A DNA stretch of 64,000 nt from Ziziphus jujuba (GCF_031755915.1 NC_083388.1:18192001-18256000); one strand, 5' to 3'; shown: positions 23,080 to 36,888, numbered from the stretch's first letter. A program made the numbers and translations. The notes: generated from the sequence alone by a model not told the origin.

Positions 23080-24619
23080 TGCTCCCTTGCCTTGTAATTT
23101 TGTAGTCACATGTAAAAATTGCAAAGCAAAGTGAGTCCAAAATGGTTTTTCACTTCTCTAATCCTTCAACCAAATCTTTATCACCATTCAACCTACTAAA
23201 AGAGTCTGCCATATATGAGTTTGCAATCTATTTTTCCAGCTTTTAGACTGACATGGCACTTTCCAGTTACATCGTCTAGCCAAAATTTGACTAAACATCA
23301 TAAGCTGCCACATATATAATTGCCACGGCTTCCATACACATCAAGATTCCATATACCAACTAAAGTTTAAATTGACCACACTTTTATAGACTCAATCAAG
23401 CCTTTAGCATAATTTTCTCCCACCAAGCTCAAAAATTCAACTCAAACGGAAGATTTCCTTCTTTCCTTATTTCTTGCAATCCTTAGAATTTCCTTTTACC
23501 ACCGTGAATGTCTTTTGTGATACGTATCACTAACATTTCCATAAAATAGCACATCCAGCTTTCATCAAATTAGATGGCCAAAAAATGGTCCCGCACGATC
23601 AATCTTAATTTCCCCATGGAATATTTGATGTAGCAAAAATAAAACCAATTTAAGGTAAAATCCTATGGCCACACAAGGTATTTATCAATAAGTTGCCTCC
23701 AAATATACTTTATTTAAAATATGCCAAGATATTTCCTCTTAATGCCATCCCGTAATTTCCAAATCCATAACCTCCGAAAATGTGCTCCTTATTCCAACTT
23801 TTCAATTTATTTGATCAATTAACTATTATAACCTTAAAATAAATTGGCCGAATCTTATAAAAATGTATATTAATTCTTTCAATACCAAATTAAGCTTCAG
23901 CCACAATATGATGCACTAAATAAATCACAACTCATATGTGTCTGATGCGGCCATCGAACCCTAGAGTATATAAATATATCATCACAATTACAAATCCATT
24001 GCTTACAAAAATTCTCCATGTTTTTGCAGGTCACGGATTCCATAGATGCACATGTGATTGTCTGTTTTCAATTCACTTTTCTTACAGCCGAAACACTCCA
24101 ATTCCAAATGGAAATTCTTGCAAATTGAGCCATCTTTTAAGTGAGATCAACCATCCGTCTTCAAAGTGCAGTCCGACCAAGCCTTCTCTTCTTTTTTAGT
24201 TGCAGGATCTGATTTCCAAGGAAAGCTTATATGCAGGTTTTTTTTTTTCCTTTGCAAATCCCACTATGAGACATACGCCAAACAGCACCTTATTCTCCTT
24301 GCTGTCAAGCTCCCATTGCACCAAGCAAACAGCTTCCACGAACTGGTATGTCCTTCATTCTTCTCAACTTCATTTACTGCACCCATATTCGGCTCCGCCC
24401 TTGATAAATATTGTATCTTTGTGCATTACACTACTGCACTCAATTTGCCTGCATCAATGTGTAAAAAACCCGTGACCTTCTCCATGCATGGCCTCTTGTG
24501 TTTGCTGCTGGTTCTTCAATTCATTTCCTGAGAAATATATGTAAATATTGCCTTGTTTCTTTGCTGGATTCTGCACAAAGTTATGCTCCCACCTGCACAT
24601 CTGCTCACAGCCTCTTGTT

Positions 24620-24647
<28 letters not shown>
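24620..24647. repeat. (CA)n microsatellite
   Basis: About 14 uninterrupted CA units. Confidence 0.9.
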
Positions 24648-24651
<4 letters not shown>

Positions 24652-25017
24652 GACCATGGAAAAAATCCACAAAAGCACACGGTTTCTCATGCTTTGTTTT
24701 CTTTTTCTTTTTTAATATATATACACACGTGAAGCATGAAGATTCTCACCAAGGCACACGACTCCATACATGATATATGGCAAAAATCTATCCACATGTT
24801 TTTTGTCTCCTTTTTTTTTTTTTTTTTAAAAAAAATAAATATTTGCACATGTGAAACATAATAACACTCACCAAAGGCACGTGATTTCATACATGTATAT
24901 GGCAAAAATGTATCCATATGTCTTTTGTTTAGCCACATGATCTTTCATCTTGGTTCCATACATATATATACACACATATCAAAACATCCCATGCTTTCTG
25001 CCCTTTTTCTTATTGTG

Positions 25018-25048
<31 letters not shown>

Positions 25049-25341
25049 ACACGGTTTCGTATGTATATATATTTCAAAACGGTGCCTACATGTCTTTATT
25101 CAGCCACTAGCATTCTCATGCCTTCCCCCCCCCCCCCTGTTTTTTTTTTAAAAAATATACTTGTACATGTGAAGCATGAAAATATCACACGGCTTTTATA
25201 TTATACATATGTCAAAAGGGTGGCCCCATGTCTTTATTCGGCCACACATGCACCTCTTGATCGTCTATATATATATATATATATATATCCTAATATCTAA
25301 TAATTCTTTTTTTTTTTTTTTAAGATAATCGGCTCGATGAG

Positions 25342-25459
25342 GACACAACTTTACCAAAGCCGCAAAACAAAAAATAATGAGGCTCATGATTCATCTCCAG
25401 GACACAACTTTACCAAAGCCGCAAAACAAAAAATAATGAGGCTCATGATTCATCTCCAT
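25342..25459. repeat. 59-bp tandem duplication
   Basis: Two adjacent, essentially identical copies (25342-25400 and 25401-25459), each starting 'gacacaactttaccaaag'. The near identity indicates a recent duplication. Confidence 0.9.
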
Positions 25460-25574
25460 AGCCAAAAGTACTAATGGCTTCAATTTAACATATTAAATAT
25501 ATATATATATATATATATTTTCTGAGGTATTCTTCTATATATGGTAGTACACAATTAAAGACAAACTGTTATAT

Positions 25575-28402
25575 ATGGAGCAGCTTGAGCATACTATCAA
25601 TCACACCAAAGATGCTATTGATGCTAGGATTTTGATCGAGAGAAATCAACTTTATAAGGAATTTAGCCTTGGCCCTCGATTCAAAGATAAAATGCCTCGT
25701 GAAGTTGAAGCTGTATTTCGAACTTGCTCGAATAAAGTTCTACCATTCTCCTCATCATCCTTGGACTGGGCTAAGTGGGAAGATTCTAAACCTTTCAAGT
25801 TGTGGCCGGTCACACCTCCAGAGTGGATTATATGGGTGGATCAATTGGACCCCTATTACGGCAGTACCTGGAAGAAATCTGGAATTTATGCTGCAATACG
25901 TCTATCTTGTTCTTGACATCCCATACCACAAGGGCCTGATTGCAACTGCACTTTGTTTTTGGTCTTCTGTTTCCAATGTTTTTTATTTCAGGTTTGGAAT
26001 GATGATACCAACCTTAATGGATCTAGCTGTTCTGCTCGGCCTTAGACTTCATGGTGAACTTTTGTTCATTACTGCTCTTTCTCGAGACGGCATGCTGCAT
26101 TATGAAGAAGCCAACTTCCCAAAGCATGAAGCTTCTTACAACCATTTCTTAAAGAACATCCAAGGCAAAGACAATCCACCCTTGGATCAAGAACACCTTT
26201 CTTTTCTTCTTTTGTGGTTGTGGAGGTATATCTTTTATGTGCCTTCAATGCAGGTGATGAAATGGTACATTCACATAGCTGAAGCCCTTGCTGTTGGTTC
26301 ACCCTATGCATTTGGACCGCTTGTTCTTGGTCACCCATACCGCGAAATCAACAATGTCGTCAATGCTAACATGGACCTGCATCATGCCAGCCCTCTGTGG
26401 ATATTGCAGGTTTGGCTCCATGCTTACTATCCTAAGAAGAGGCCGTCTCTGTCCACAAGCCAACCCAATACACTCCTAGGCCATCAAATCCTCCAAAATA
26501 GTTTGCAAGGATATTCGGCCAAAGATTGCTTTAACTTCTTCTACTCCACAGACCATTGGGCTCCAGAAACTTTTTCTGTGTTGGCTAGATATCCTTTTCT
26601 TCCTTCTTCATTGAGTACTGCACTAAATCCTTGCCAGGGAGTAAAGAAAAACCCTCCATTAATGAAGACTTTGAAGATTATCTGGTCCACCATGCTGATC
26701 AATCGAGATCTTCCTTTCAGTCGAAAATTCAAATCCAATCAGTGCAGTGTAGAAGTCTACTGCCCAAAACTTGTGGCTCGATAATTTGGTCTTTGCCAAG
26801 CTATTCCTGTACCGTGGGTGTCTTCTCATAATCTTTGTTCCATAGATCGGCCACCCCTTTCCTCAATCGACGAATTCAAAAAATGTAATACTACCTTCAA
26901 GCAAACCAGTTATTCTTTCAAGTACAGTGTCTTTTTATCCAATCCCAATACCACTTGGAATTTCAATGATTGGTGGACAAAGATCATCAGTGCTGTGTTT
27001 AGGTGTCCTGTTGAGGATGTTGCCATCCGTGTTTTTTTCAAGCACAATCCCACCACCAAGGCTATCGATGGTCGTTCGACGCAGATAGTGATTCATTTTT
27101 GCCTCCACATTCCAACCAATCTCTAGACATTAGTAAGTTTTATGCAAAAAACAGCCTTCGGAAAATGTGGTTTTGCTTGAACTAACTATTTTACTTTTGC
27201 AGGTTGTTCATCTGACATTCAATTTTTATCCCATTGTCTATTGATGAAACCACTTCCAAAAAATGAAAAAATTAGGACAACCCTATACCCCTGAATCAGG
27301 TATAACTTAGCACCATAAATGTGGTTTTAGTTTTATTTATACTAAAATTAACTTTTCTGATAAATGCAAAAAAACCACACTAAGCAAGTGAAGATAAAAA
27401 GGCTATTGTCCCATCTTCTCATGGCAATCAATCTGCAACAAATGACATGCATAGTGATATTATTGATATGGAGATATGTCACCTTTGGCATTTTCTTTCC
27501 ATTATTCATACATGTCAACTTGTTAAACTTCTTTCATCATGATAGAATGGTCAAACTTTGGACAAACACTCTCCTTCTCCTTCGGCCGAATCTTCTATTT
27601 TGCCTTTGGTGTCTCCGACCTCGTTTGCTATTCCCAGGCCTCCCTCTGTCACAAGAAAAAACAAATCCAAGGTGTATATATATATATATATATATATCTT
27701 ACATTTCAAGTTATCTCAAATGTTGAAATAATTTTCTTTATTTGTTATTTTATTTTGCAGGAATCTTTCATTTTTTCGATTGAATTTGACCTTGGAAAGA
27801 ATACTTTCCTTGATGTTGATGACCTTCTCGGACCAATTTCGCCTATTCCAGCTGTACAAACTCCAATTGTCACTCGGAACGAAGCAGACGATTCTAAAGT
27901 TGAAAAAGTCCAAAAAGCTTTTGACTATGTTGTTAGCTTTTTCAAAGTCGGTTTTGAGGTTTTAACAAAGGATGAAGCACGAGAAAAACTAGACAAGTCA
28001 TTTGGCATCATTAGCAATACTTCTTGACTGGATGCTAGCATCCGTTCTCATGCCTCTGAGATCCATGCCACTTTTCATTAGGATATGGATTCTTTTTTAT
28101 CTACACAGTGGGATATTGACGAGGCCGAAAAACTTTCCACTTCTTTTTCTAATCTCCAACCTAATTTTGCTTCCTTGCATGCTGACCATTCTGCAAAAAA
28201 CCAAGAAGCTGCTACTCTAACTATTGAGATCAAGGAGTTGAAGGAAAAACTATCTACTATAGAAGCTAATCTTAGGGAAAAGGTCAATCATGCCAAGAAC
28301 TTGTCTACTCAATCCGCTTCTGTTAAAGAGAAAATTATCAATACCAAAGAGAATATCAAAGCAACTAGAAACAGGAGATCTCAAGCTAAAGAAACTATCT
28401 AG
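25575..28402 (+). pseudogene. Plant mobile domain (PMD) plus coiled-coil gene carried antisense in the Tat element
   Basis: From 25575, KSGIYAAIRLS, FRFGMMIPTLMDLAVLLGL and WHYP/YYP-type stretches match the aminotransferase-like plant mobile domain. A one-base shift lies near 25915, after which one frame runs to 27126 except for a single stop at 26782-26784 inside the conserved VAR-FGLCQ region. Possible introns follow (acceptors near 27202 and 27760). A downstream part encodes an acidic linker (27760-28027) and a Lys/Glu-rich coiled coil (28085-28402, EIKELKEKLSTIEANLREKV). Family knowledge: PMD proteins occur both as host genes and inside retrotransposons, including antisense ORFs of Tat-lineage elements. 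This copy is damaged. Its cellular role is unknown. Confidence 0.7.
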
Positions 28403-28808
28403 CATTGTAATGGATTATAGGAAGCTTTCAAAAAAACAGCTTATGATGGATTTGGAGAGCAGTAGTTTCTTTTTTTTTTTTTTCTCCTTCTTTAGATATT
28501 GTTTTATTTATTTTGTTAGACCAGTCCATTGAATTTTATGGCTCTTTAATAAATTTATTCTTAGCTGCTTGTCGACCAAACAATTGTATCTTCTCCAAAT
28601 TATTAAGTCTTGTTTGAGATTGGCAATGAAATTCATCCTATGCTTAAGCTTTTAACTTGACGTATAACAATTATATTTTACGAGCGGCCAAAATTGGCCA
28701 AGCCATATACAAAAAATAAAGAACAATGGCTGTGAAAATTTCAGTCCTAAACTTTATTAATGCCAAATGATATAATGAGTACAAAACTTGATCTCCTGTT
28801 TAATGCAC
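28403..28808. other. Spacer between the antisense PMD gene and integrase
   Basis: Contains a T-rich stretch (28469-28485) and no coding signal. It is where two convergent coding regions would end. Confidence 0.5.
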
Positions 28809-31800
28809 CTAACTAGCTTGTTTTGCCTTTATTGTTTCATGAGCTTCCCAACTAGTTGGGTAAAATTTCTTTAAGAAGCAGCCGTTGATCAGGTTGGCAT
28901 GCTTTGTACCATCCATGTCCTGAAGTTGATACACTCCTTCCCTAATATTTTGGTGACAATGAATAGTCCTTCCCAGGTACGAAACCATTTGCCATACTTC
29001 GGATCTTTGGAACCAACTGGTATGATTGTTTTCCACACTAAGTCCCCTTCGCTGAAGTCTTTGAATCGTACTCTATTGTTATATGCTCTTGCCACAACTT
29101 TCTTCTGTATTTGGAGTGATCTAGTGCAACAAATCTCACTTTGTCCAATTCTTCTATCTTTTGCATCATAGCTTGACTGTATTCGGCTGGAGTAGGATTG
29201 TGTTGCTGGGCAATTCGTAGAGATCTCATAGTTACTTCCATGGGTAGAATAGCATCATGTCCATCCGTTAGTTCAAAAGGTGTGGTTCAAGAACCAAATC
29301 TCTTTGATGTCCGATAAGTCCACAAAGTTTCAGATAGCAAGTTGTGCGAATCCCTTAGATTGTCATCTACCATTTTTTCTAAGATGCCTTTCAGGACTTT
29401 ATTTGTTACCTCGGCCTGAACATTGGCCTGAGTAAAATATAGGGTTGAATGAGTAAGCTTGATCTCATATTCCTTGGCGAATGTTTCAACCACTTTACCA
29501 GTGAATATTGTTCCATGATCAACAATAATAGTTTTTGGTATGCCGAACCTGTGAATTATATATTCTTTGATGAACTTGATCACATCGGCTTAGTTCACAG
29601 TTTTCATCAGTGTGCCTCAACCCATTTAATGAAGTAGTTGGTGGCGACGATGATGAACGTATGCTGCTTGCTTGATGGAAGGTACACATTTCCAATCAAA
29701 TCCATAGCCCATCCTCGAAACGACCAAGGCTTAACTATCGGGTTCAATGGTACGGCCGGGATGTACTGTATTGGGCCATGATGTTGACAAGCCGTACACT
29801 CTTTGGCATAATTAATGCAGTCAGACAGGATAGTCAGCCAATAATAGCTGTGGCTTCTTATCAACCACCTCATTTTTGTTCCTACTTTGGTGTGCACCAC
29901 AGATACTTTCACGCACCTTAGTCATTACTAACATTGCTTCGTGTTTGCCCAAGCATTTGAAAAGTAAGTCATCATGGCCTTTCTTATATAACTGCTTGTT
30001 AAATAAGACATACTGGAGTGCTCTTAGGTGAGTCTTTCTATCATTCTTTCCATCAGGATTCTCCAAATTCCAGTCATTTTCATCTATCTCTACACACAAG
30101 ATATCGGCCGTTGTGAATCTTTCTTCAACATTGAGAGATTCCTCTTCTGTATACTTATGACATTCTCTGTCAACTCAGCCAGTGTGTACTCATGATGCTA
30201 TCTAGGCCTCTTATTGGCCTCAAAATTCAAGTCCCTTAGCACATGTTTAAGGATTACATCATCAAAACTTTGTATAAGTTGATTTGCCACCATGTAATAT
30301 TTAGATAAAGCCAAACTATGACAACTATATTCACTCGTCAAATGTTTCAGAGCCAACATTGAGTCACCAATTATTTCAACTGTAGACACTCCTAGTTCTT
30401 TCAAAATTTCCAAGCCGATGATTAAAGCTTCATACTCGGCCTGATTATTTGAACATTCAAAGACGAATTAAAATGAAAATTGTGTCTTTCATCCTTTGGG
30501 GGATTCAATTACAATTCCCACCCCTGCTAAAGTCTGTGTCCTTGATCCATCAAAAGTCAATTTCTAAGGTGTAAGGGAAATTGAAGCTATCTCTACTGGA
30601 TTCATTTCACCTTCCACCTCCAAACACGGATGGTTGGCCAGAAAGTCTGCCAAAGCTTGTCATTTCACTACTTTTTGGAACACGTACTTAAATGTAAATT
30701 TTGACAATGCTATTGTCTACTTTCCAATCCGTATAATGGGTTTTGACAGCATATACTTGATTAGGCCAGTTTGAGAAACAATAAACATTACAGCTGATAA
30801 CATGTAGTGTCGTAACTTTGTTGCTGCAAAATACAACACCAAGCATAACTTCTCTATAGGAGAATACTTCAGCTCATTTGACGTGAGTATTCTACTCAAG
30901 TAATATACAGCCTACTCTTTTTCGAATTCATTATCTTGGGCCAGCAAACAACCAACAGAACTTTCTGCTACCGAAATATAAAGTTTGAGCGGTTGATTTT
31001 TCTAGGGAGGCATAATGACAGGTAGTTTTGCCAGGTACTTTTTTATTCGATCGAATGCTTCCTGGTGATGACTTTCCTATTTAAATTGTTCTTCATTCTT
31101 CAATTTTAGTAGCTCTGAGAAAGGTTGAATCTTCCTAGATGTGTTAGAGATAAATCTTCTAAGGAAGTTGATCTTTCCAATAAGATTTTGTAGCTCCTTT
31201 TTATTCCACTGCGGTTTGGCTTCCAAAATTGCCCGAGCGTTATTTTTTTCAACCTCAATGCCTTTTTGATGGACTAGAAATCCAGAAAAGTTACCTGTGG
31301 AGACACTATATGCACATTTTAGGGGATTCATCTTCAGCTTGTGTTTTCTCATTCGCTCAATGCCTTTCTCAAATTAGCCACATGATCTTTCATGACATCC
31401 GATTTCACAACAACATCATCAATATAAACCTTTAAAATATGCCCAATCATATCATGAAAGATTGCATTCATTGCTTTTTGGTATGTAGCTCCTGCATTCT
31501 TTAGACCAAATGGCATGACAACCTATTCAAATGTGCCTATTGCACCTGGGCACCTAAAAGCTGTCTTTAGCACATCTTCTTCTGTGATGAAAATCTGGTT
31601 ATATCCAGAATGTCCATCCATGAAGGAAAGAATTACATGCTTGGCTGCTCCATCCACAAGTAAATCGACCACTGGCATAGGATACTCATCTTTGGGTGTA
31701 GCCAAATTTAAATTTCAAAAATCAATACACACTCTTAGCTTTCCATTCTTCTTCACCAGTGGGACTACATTAGATAACCACTCTATGCATCAAGCTATCC

Positions 31801-33190
31801 TGATGAAGTCAGCCTTAACCAACCTCTTGATTTCTTCACCATAAGTGCGACCTCTGGTGACATCTTCCTTGGTGGTTATTTATGTGGCTGAAATCCTTCC
31901 TTGATTGGCAAATAATGTTCTACCAATTTTATATCCAAGCCAGGCACCTCATGGTAGTCCCATGCAAAACAATCTTTGAACTCCTTCAAAAGTTCAATAA
32001 TTTTGTCTCGTAAATCAGCTTCCACTAAGCTGCTTACAAACATTGGCTGAGGATCCTCATTGGTGCTTAAGTTTACTTCTATGAATGGATCCTGAACCTC
32101 GATCGTGGATTTTTCCATCTTAACTGGTGCCAACTGAATCTCATCGAAGATGGACTTACATCAATATCGGAATCATCCTCCATAATACATTCGGCCAAAT
32201 CTACAGCTGAATTAACTTCCAACTTCTTTTCTACTATATACGCCATTAACTTCTTAATGGTGGTTTGCACTGTCACTATTTTTTTCCTCTTTGTGGTGTA
32301 TATTCATTAAGAAATATTTATGTTAACCTCTGATATCCGGGTTACTATCGGTTAAGCTAGCTCATCCCCAAGCTCTTTTGCTACCTTTCGCACCCCTTTG
32401 ATATCCTTCCAGGCCGTAACCCCTACAGTGCAACCTTACTTATCACTATTGAAAAATTAGACGAGGCTAACTTCATCCTCATAGTAACAAGCTTCAACTG
32501 CATCGGCACTAACCAAGAAGGGCAACCATCAGCTTGAACCATTTCAACCTCCTTGCAATTCCAAAACCATAAAGCTCGATGTAAGGATGATGGCACACAC
32601 AAACTTGCATGGATCCAGTCACGACCAAGTAAAGTATTGTAGCTGGATTTGGATTCCATGATAAAAATGCAGTCATGATAGAGTTTCCCCCCATAGTAAT
32701 CTCTATTGGAAGAACACCTTTTGCCTTTGTAACTCCTCCCTGGAAGTTGCTAACTGTCAACTTAGTTGGGATAAGGTCATGTTCGCTTTTGGATAACTTA
32801 GCCAACATAAAAGCAGGCAAAATGTTCACCGCGGCTCCATTGTCCACTAAAACCTTATTTACAAGCATTCCATCAAAATGAGCATTAATATAGAGTGGCT
32901 TTAAATGTTGTGCCATTCTTTCTGTGAATTTCTTCAAAATCATCTCTTGAGGCCGAGAATGATCTAACTCCTTCCTTAGAGGCTCAGCATCCTCTACAAT
33001 CTCTATCCTCACATCTCTGTCTTCCACAACACCCCTTCTATCACATTTACTTGGTTAGGGTAAGCTTCAAATGCTAATGCTAATACAATAACCATATTAC
33101 AAGTCATTTTATCCATAGTTCCAAATTTAACTTTCAACTTCTTATTAGTTGAAGAATCAATCATATCTTCGTTCATAAGATCATCATCCA
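28809..33190 (-). pseudogene. Tat-type pol: protease, RT, RNase H, second RNase H, integrase (broken)
   Basis: Read from 33190 downward. Aspartic protease VLVDNGAAVNILPAF lies near 32800-32850. The RT opening KDCFAWDYHEVPGL is near 31930-31980, then the RT body (KDEYPMPVVDLLVDGA, 31690 region) with YIDD at 31415-31426. RNase H includes LKYSPIEKLCLVLYFAATKL near 30800-30870. A second RNase H has IIGDSMLALKHLTSEY near 30320-30380. The integrase zinc region is near 29880-29960, the core at 29583-29287 and the C-terminal part down to 28809. Many stops and frameshifts separate these blocks. Domain order and the double RNase H place it in the Tat/Ogre lineage. Confidence 0.85.
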
Positions 33191-33222
33191 AAATTCTTTA
33201 TGCATGGGATAACTTCAGCGTT

Positions 33223-34474
33223 TTATTTCCTAACCCATACCATAGATTGCTTCTTTATTCTAGAAAGACTGACTCCTGATGAGACAACGACCTTTTTAGC
33301 TGTGACTTTAGCCATCTTTTTCAAACCCTCTGGCCTACCTTCTGTACCACAAAGATGCGACTTCAATTCCTTCAATATATTATCACCTTTTTTATTTTTA
33401 AGCCGAGTTAATATTGTCAATGGTCTTTTTTTAGCAGCCTTCTTGTGAACCTTTACTTCTTCTACCAGTATCTGCACCGCAGCATGTTGCCTTTGCATCC
33501 GTCTTTTCTGAGTCATAGTGAGCGGCTGATAATATTTATATTCCACACGGTACCAGTAGCCTTTTTTCGTAATTGGTGGCCAAATGTCTTTGGCTTCTCA
33601 ACTTTATGAGAAACTAGTCTTGTCCGATTATTCCTTGAAAATGTAACCTGAAGCTTGGCATCAAATTGCCCCCCTTGGTGTTGATGGTGCAACTTCCAAT
33701 GTCCATCTTGCACCTTTGGTCCTAGGTGCTAGAACACTAACTTTGGACTATGAGGTCCGTAATTTTCGGGTGGTGACTTTAACACATTCCATTCACATAT
33801 CTCTCCAGGTTGCTTCTTCCCATCATCAATTTCATGTTTACAATGAGTACAAAGTACCTTAGCAGATGGTTCGGCCCTTTTGGCCGAATACTCCTTTCTT
33901 GGTTTATTCTCCTTTTTCCAGACTCTACCAAATGAAGGATGTCCTAGCTCGACTTTAACTCTAAGTTTATTCAAGTCCACAATGTTGGCCGAAACCATAT
34001 CCACTTCGGCTGATGGGAAAGGATTGCTATCAACCTCCATTACATCCTTTCCTTTTTCCAGAAACTTCAAGGTGCCCTTGTCGATTAGAGCTTGGATTGC
34101 ATTTTGGAACACCACGCAGTGCACAGTTTGATGCGTCCACATACCATGCCACTTGCAGTACGATTTCTTTTTAGTTTCTTCAGCTATGGGTAAAACATGG
34201 CATCAGGTAATTTAATCACCTTGTCGGCCAACAAATGGTTAAAAATTTGATCAGCTTAGGAGATGTCAAAACTGTAAACATTCCCTAGCTTGAGCCGATT
34301 CCTTTTTGTATCCATGACTAATTGAGGAATCATCTAGTTCCTTGTTAGTCTATCTAAAGCTTTGCATACGTATAGCCTAGTGGCCATTAACTCAACAGCA
34401 TCGATTTCGATGGAGATATCCTCGATTCCTTGGTCTTCAGCTTCGACTGAATAAATCTTCGTATTTGGGTCTTT
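33223..34474 (-). pseudogene. Tat-type gag, C-terminal part
   Basis: From 34474 downward the sequence continues the gag frame from 43168. A spacer rich in acidic residues follows, then 34142-33729 (WTHQTVHCVVFQNAIQALID...GTLKF), the conserved gag/protease-proximal stretch of Tat elements. A basic segment (33546-33223, KKAAKKRPL) comes last. Stops and frame changes are frequent. The break at 34474 is an exact retrotransposon insertion point: taking the nested element and one TCTTT copy out rejoins the gag frame across 43163. Confidence 0.7.
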
Positions 34475-35510
34475 TGATGCGAACCCACCCGAGCTCATAC
34501 CACCGACAACTTGCTGGAGTACTGATCCGGTACGGATGAAGACTGGACCGATCACTAGAGCTCAAGCTAAGAGGTTTAAGGACAATCTTTCTGCCTTTAT
34601 CCAGAAAGTAATTTATTCTCAAAAGGGCTTGTCCATACTTGAAGATAAAAGACCTGTTTTAAGTATCCAAGTGGTGGAAGCTGATACATCGAATACCCAT
34701 ACATCGGACATTTTATATCGAACATCCTTGCCTCGGACATTGAAACCTTGCCTCGGACTTCGGACATCGGATGTAACTTAGCTCGGACAGACATCAGTTA
34801 GCTCGGTCAGACATAACTTAGCTCAGACAGACATCAGTTAGCTCGACCAGACACAAGTTAGCTCGGATAGACATCAGTTAGCTCGGATAGGCCATAAGTT
34901 AGCTCAGACATCAGCCAGACATAAGTTAGCTCGGTTGAAGACATAATTCAGCCTAGATGTCAAAGTCAACTCGTTACCTAATTTGCGATTGACTTTATTA
35001 CTTTTTGGATTTTTATTTATTTATTTTCTGGACAAATAACTTTAGGAAGGTTTTTATTTTATTGTAAATTAATTAATTTCTAATTTAATATAAAGGAATT
35101 AATTAATCAAACTTAGATTAGGAAAGGAAGTATAGTTGCGGCCAACTAGGTTTCTTTATGTGTGTGGCCGGTTTTACCTAGGGTTTTTAGGGTTTATTTT
35201 GTTTCTTTCAAAGCCTATTTAAAAGCTTATTTTTCAATAAGAACATAACTTTGATGGATTAAGAAAATACTTGTGAGATTAATTATCTCTTTGTTCTTTG
35301 AGAACACCTAAAACACCATTAGAGAATTGGTTGTTTTAGTTTGACTTATCAATAGGTTTTCCATCCCCTATTGTGGCGTCTACATTATACCAAGGTTTCT
35401 AACCACAGGTTGGTTAGGGTTTGAGGTCCATTCCATTAGAACTTGAACTTAATTAAGATCCGGGCTAATATAATACAGGTTTAGGAGCAGGTCGTCCTAG
35501 GTTCGTATCA
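34475..35510 (+). repeat. 5' LTR of the nested gypsy element
   Basis: Pairs with 42153-43162. Its first part carries an open frame that in the 3' LTR forms the C-terminus of pol. A 20-bp minisatellite (ttagctcgg...cagacatcag) has eight units here against six in the 3' LTR. Confidence 0.92.
34779..34945. repeat. 20-bp minisatellite within the 5' LTR
   Basis: 'ttagctc' recurs eight times at about 20-bp steps, each unit with a 'cagacat' part. The 3' LTR counterpart (about 42468-42590) has six units. Confidence 0.85.
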
Positions 35511-36199
35511 TTTAGTATCAGAGCCTGGTTTTGTTCAGGTTTGATCTATCTTTATTTGCTTTATTTGTTTTTGTGATATTCTGAAATTTTAGCATTAGGT
35601 TAAGGTTGCATCCATCCAATGCACGTTCTGCATCTTAAAAAAAAAAAAAATTCATTCCTAGTTGAACTAGGATTTCCTAGTTTTACCGTATTTTTGTTTC
35701 CTAGTTTGTTGGTTGTTTTTCATCATTGTTCTCGTTGATTTTGGTTTTTGTTGATTTTTCTTAGCTGTTTTAGTCTTAAATATTTGCATTCATATATTCC
35801 AAAAAAAAAAAAATTTGCGGCAACATCTAAAAAAAAAAAACAAATGCACATTTGTGTTTATTTGGAGGTCACGAGTTTTGGTGTTTGTCTTGGAGTTGGA
35901 ATTACAATTTTGGTAATTATTCTTGCTACTACAGTTGTCTAAGTTCTGTGAGTGAAAAAAAAAAAAAAAAAAAAAAAAGAGGTAAAGCCGAATATATTAA
36001 AAATAAATAAATAAATAAATAATATTTCGGTTTGTTGGAGTTTGACTTGTTTGCGGGAAATTTGTTGGAGCTGCTGGTTTTTTTTTTTATTATTTATTTA
36101 AGTTACTGGGAAATTATTTTTGCTGCTGGATATTTGGATTTTGGATGCTTAAATTATTTGGATTAAAATCAGTTAAAGGATTTGATACAAAACTTGAAT

Positions 36200-36888
36200 T
36201 AGACCTGGCAATTTGGATCATGACACGGCGACACGACTCGAAAAAGACACGGAATAAATGGGTTTGGGTTTATTATAAATGGGTTTGGGTCATAATCGGG
36301 TCAACCCGTTTAATACGATTATTAATCGTGTTATTTTCGGGTTGACCTGTTTAACTCGAAATTGACCCGTTACGACCCATTTATTAAACGTGTCAGTTTC
36401 AACCCGACACGGTTATATACTTATTACAACCCATTTAAATTTAATTTTAATTTAATATTTTATCACTAATATAATATTTAATAACTAAAAAATATTATAA
36501 ATTAAAAATTTTATAAAAATAATTTTCTATTACTAATTTTTTAAAAACAAAAAATACATCTTTAATAAAACAAAAACATAAAAATAAAAAATAAAAATAA
36601 AAAAAATTTTCGGGTTAATAGGTTAATTTTCGGGTTAACGGGTTAATAGGTTAGTTTTCGGATTAATAGGTCAATTTCAGGTTAACGGGTTAATAGGTCA
36701 ACACGACCCGTTAAAATAATCGTGTTAAACGGGTCGTGTCGTGTTGACCTGTTTATAAACAGGTCGGGTTAGTGTTTTAGGTACCTGACACGATTAATAA
36801 ATGGGTCGTGTTCGGGTTAGGCATTTTTGACACGATTATTAAACGGGTTGACACGAACACGACCCACCAACACGAATTGCCAGGTATA
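36200..36888. mobile_element. hAT-type MITE in the gypsy leader
   Basis: Terminal inverted repeats TA(G/T)ACCTGGCAATT at both ends, and an 8-bp target duplication ACTTGAAT (36192-36199) versus ACTTGGAT (36889-36896), one mismatch. The 689-bp body is non-coding, full of 'cgggttaa' and 'gacccgtt' repeats. An 8-bp duplication fits the hAT superfamily. It needs a transposase in trans. Confidence 0.85.

Larger units (their letters stand above)
23096..25574. other. Non-coding 3' region of the Tat-type element
   Basis: No convincing gene. It holds AC and TA microsatellites (24620-24647, 25018-25038, 25265-25288). There are also several loosely repeated phrases about 'cacatgtgaagcatgaa' and 'catatggcaaaaa' (about 24720-25220), and a 59-bp tandem duplication at 25342-25459. 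The position between the element's LTR and the antisense gene would be that gene's upstream region. Confidence 0.55.

Noticed and set aside
25575..28402. PMD gene as a host gene unrelated to the transposon
   Set aside because: It lies between the integrase and 3' LTR of one element bounded by a shared target duplication, so it is cargo of the element. Later insertion of a host gene cannot be fully excluded.
34779..34945. Possible CRISPR-like array of 20-bp units
   Set aside because: The units abut with no unique spacers, lie in a plant LTR, and vary between the two LTRs: a minisatellite.
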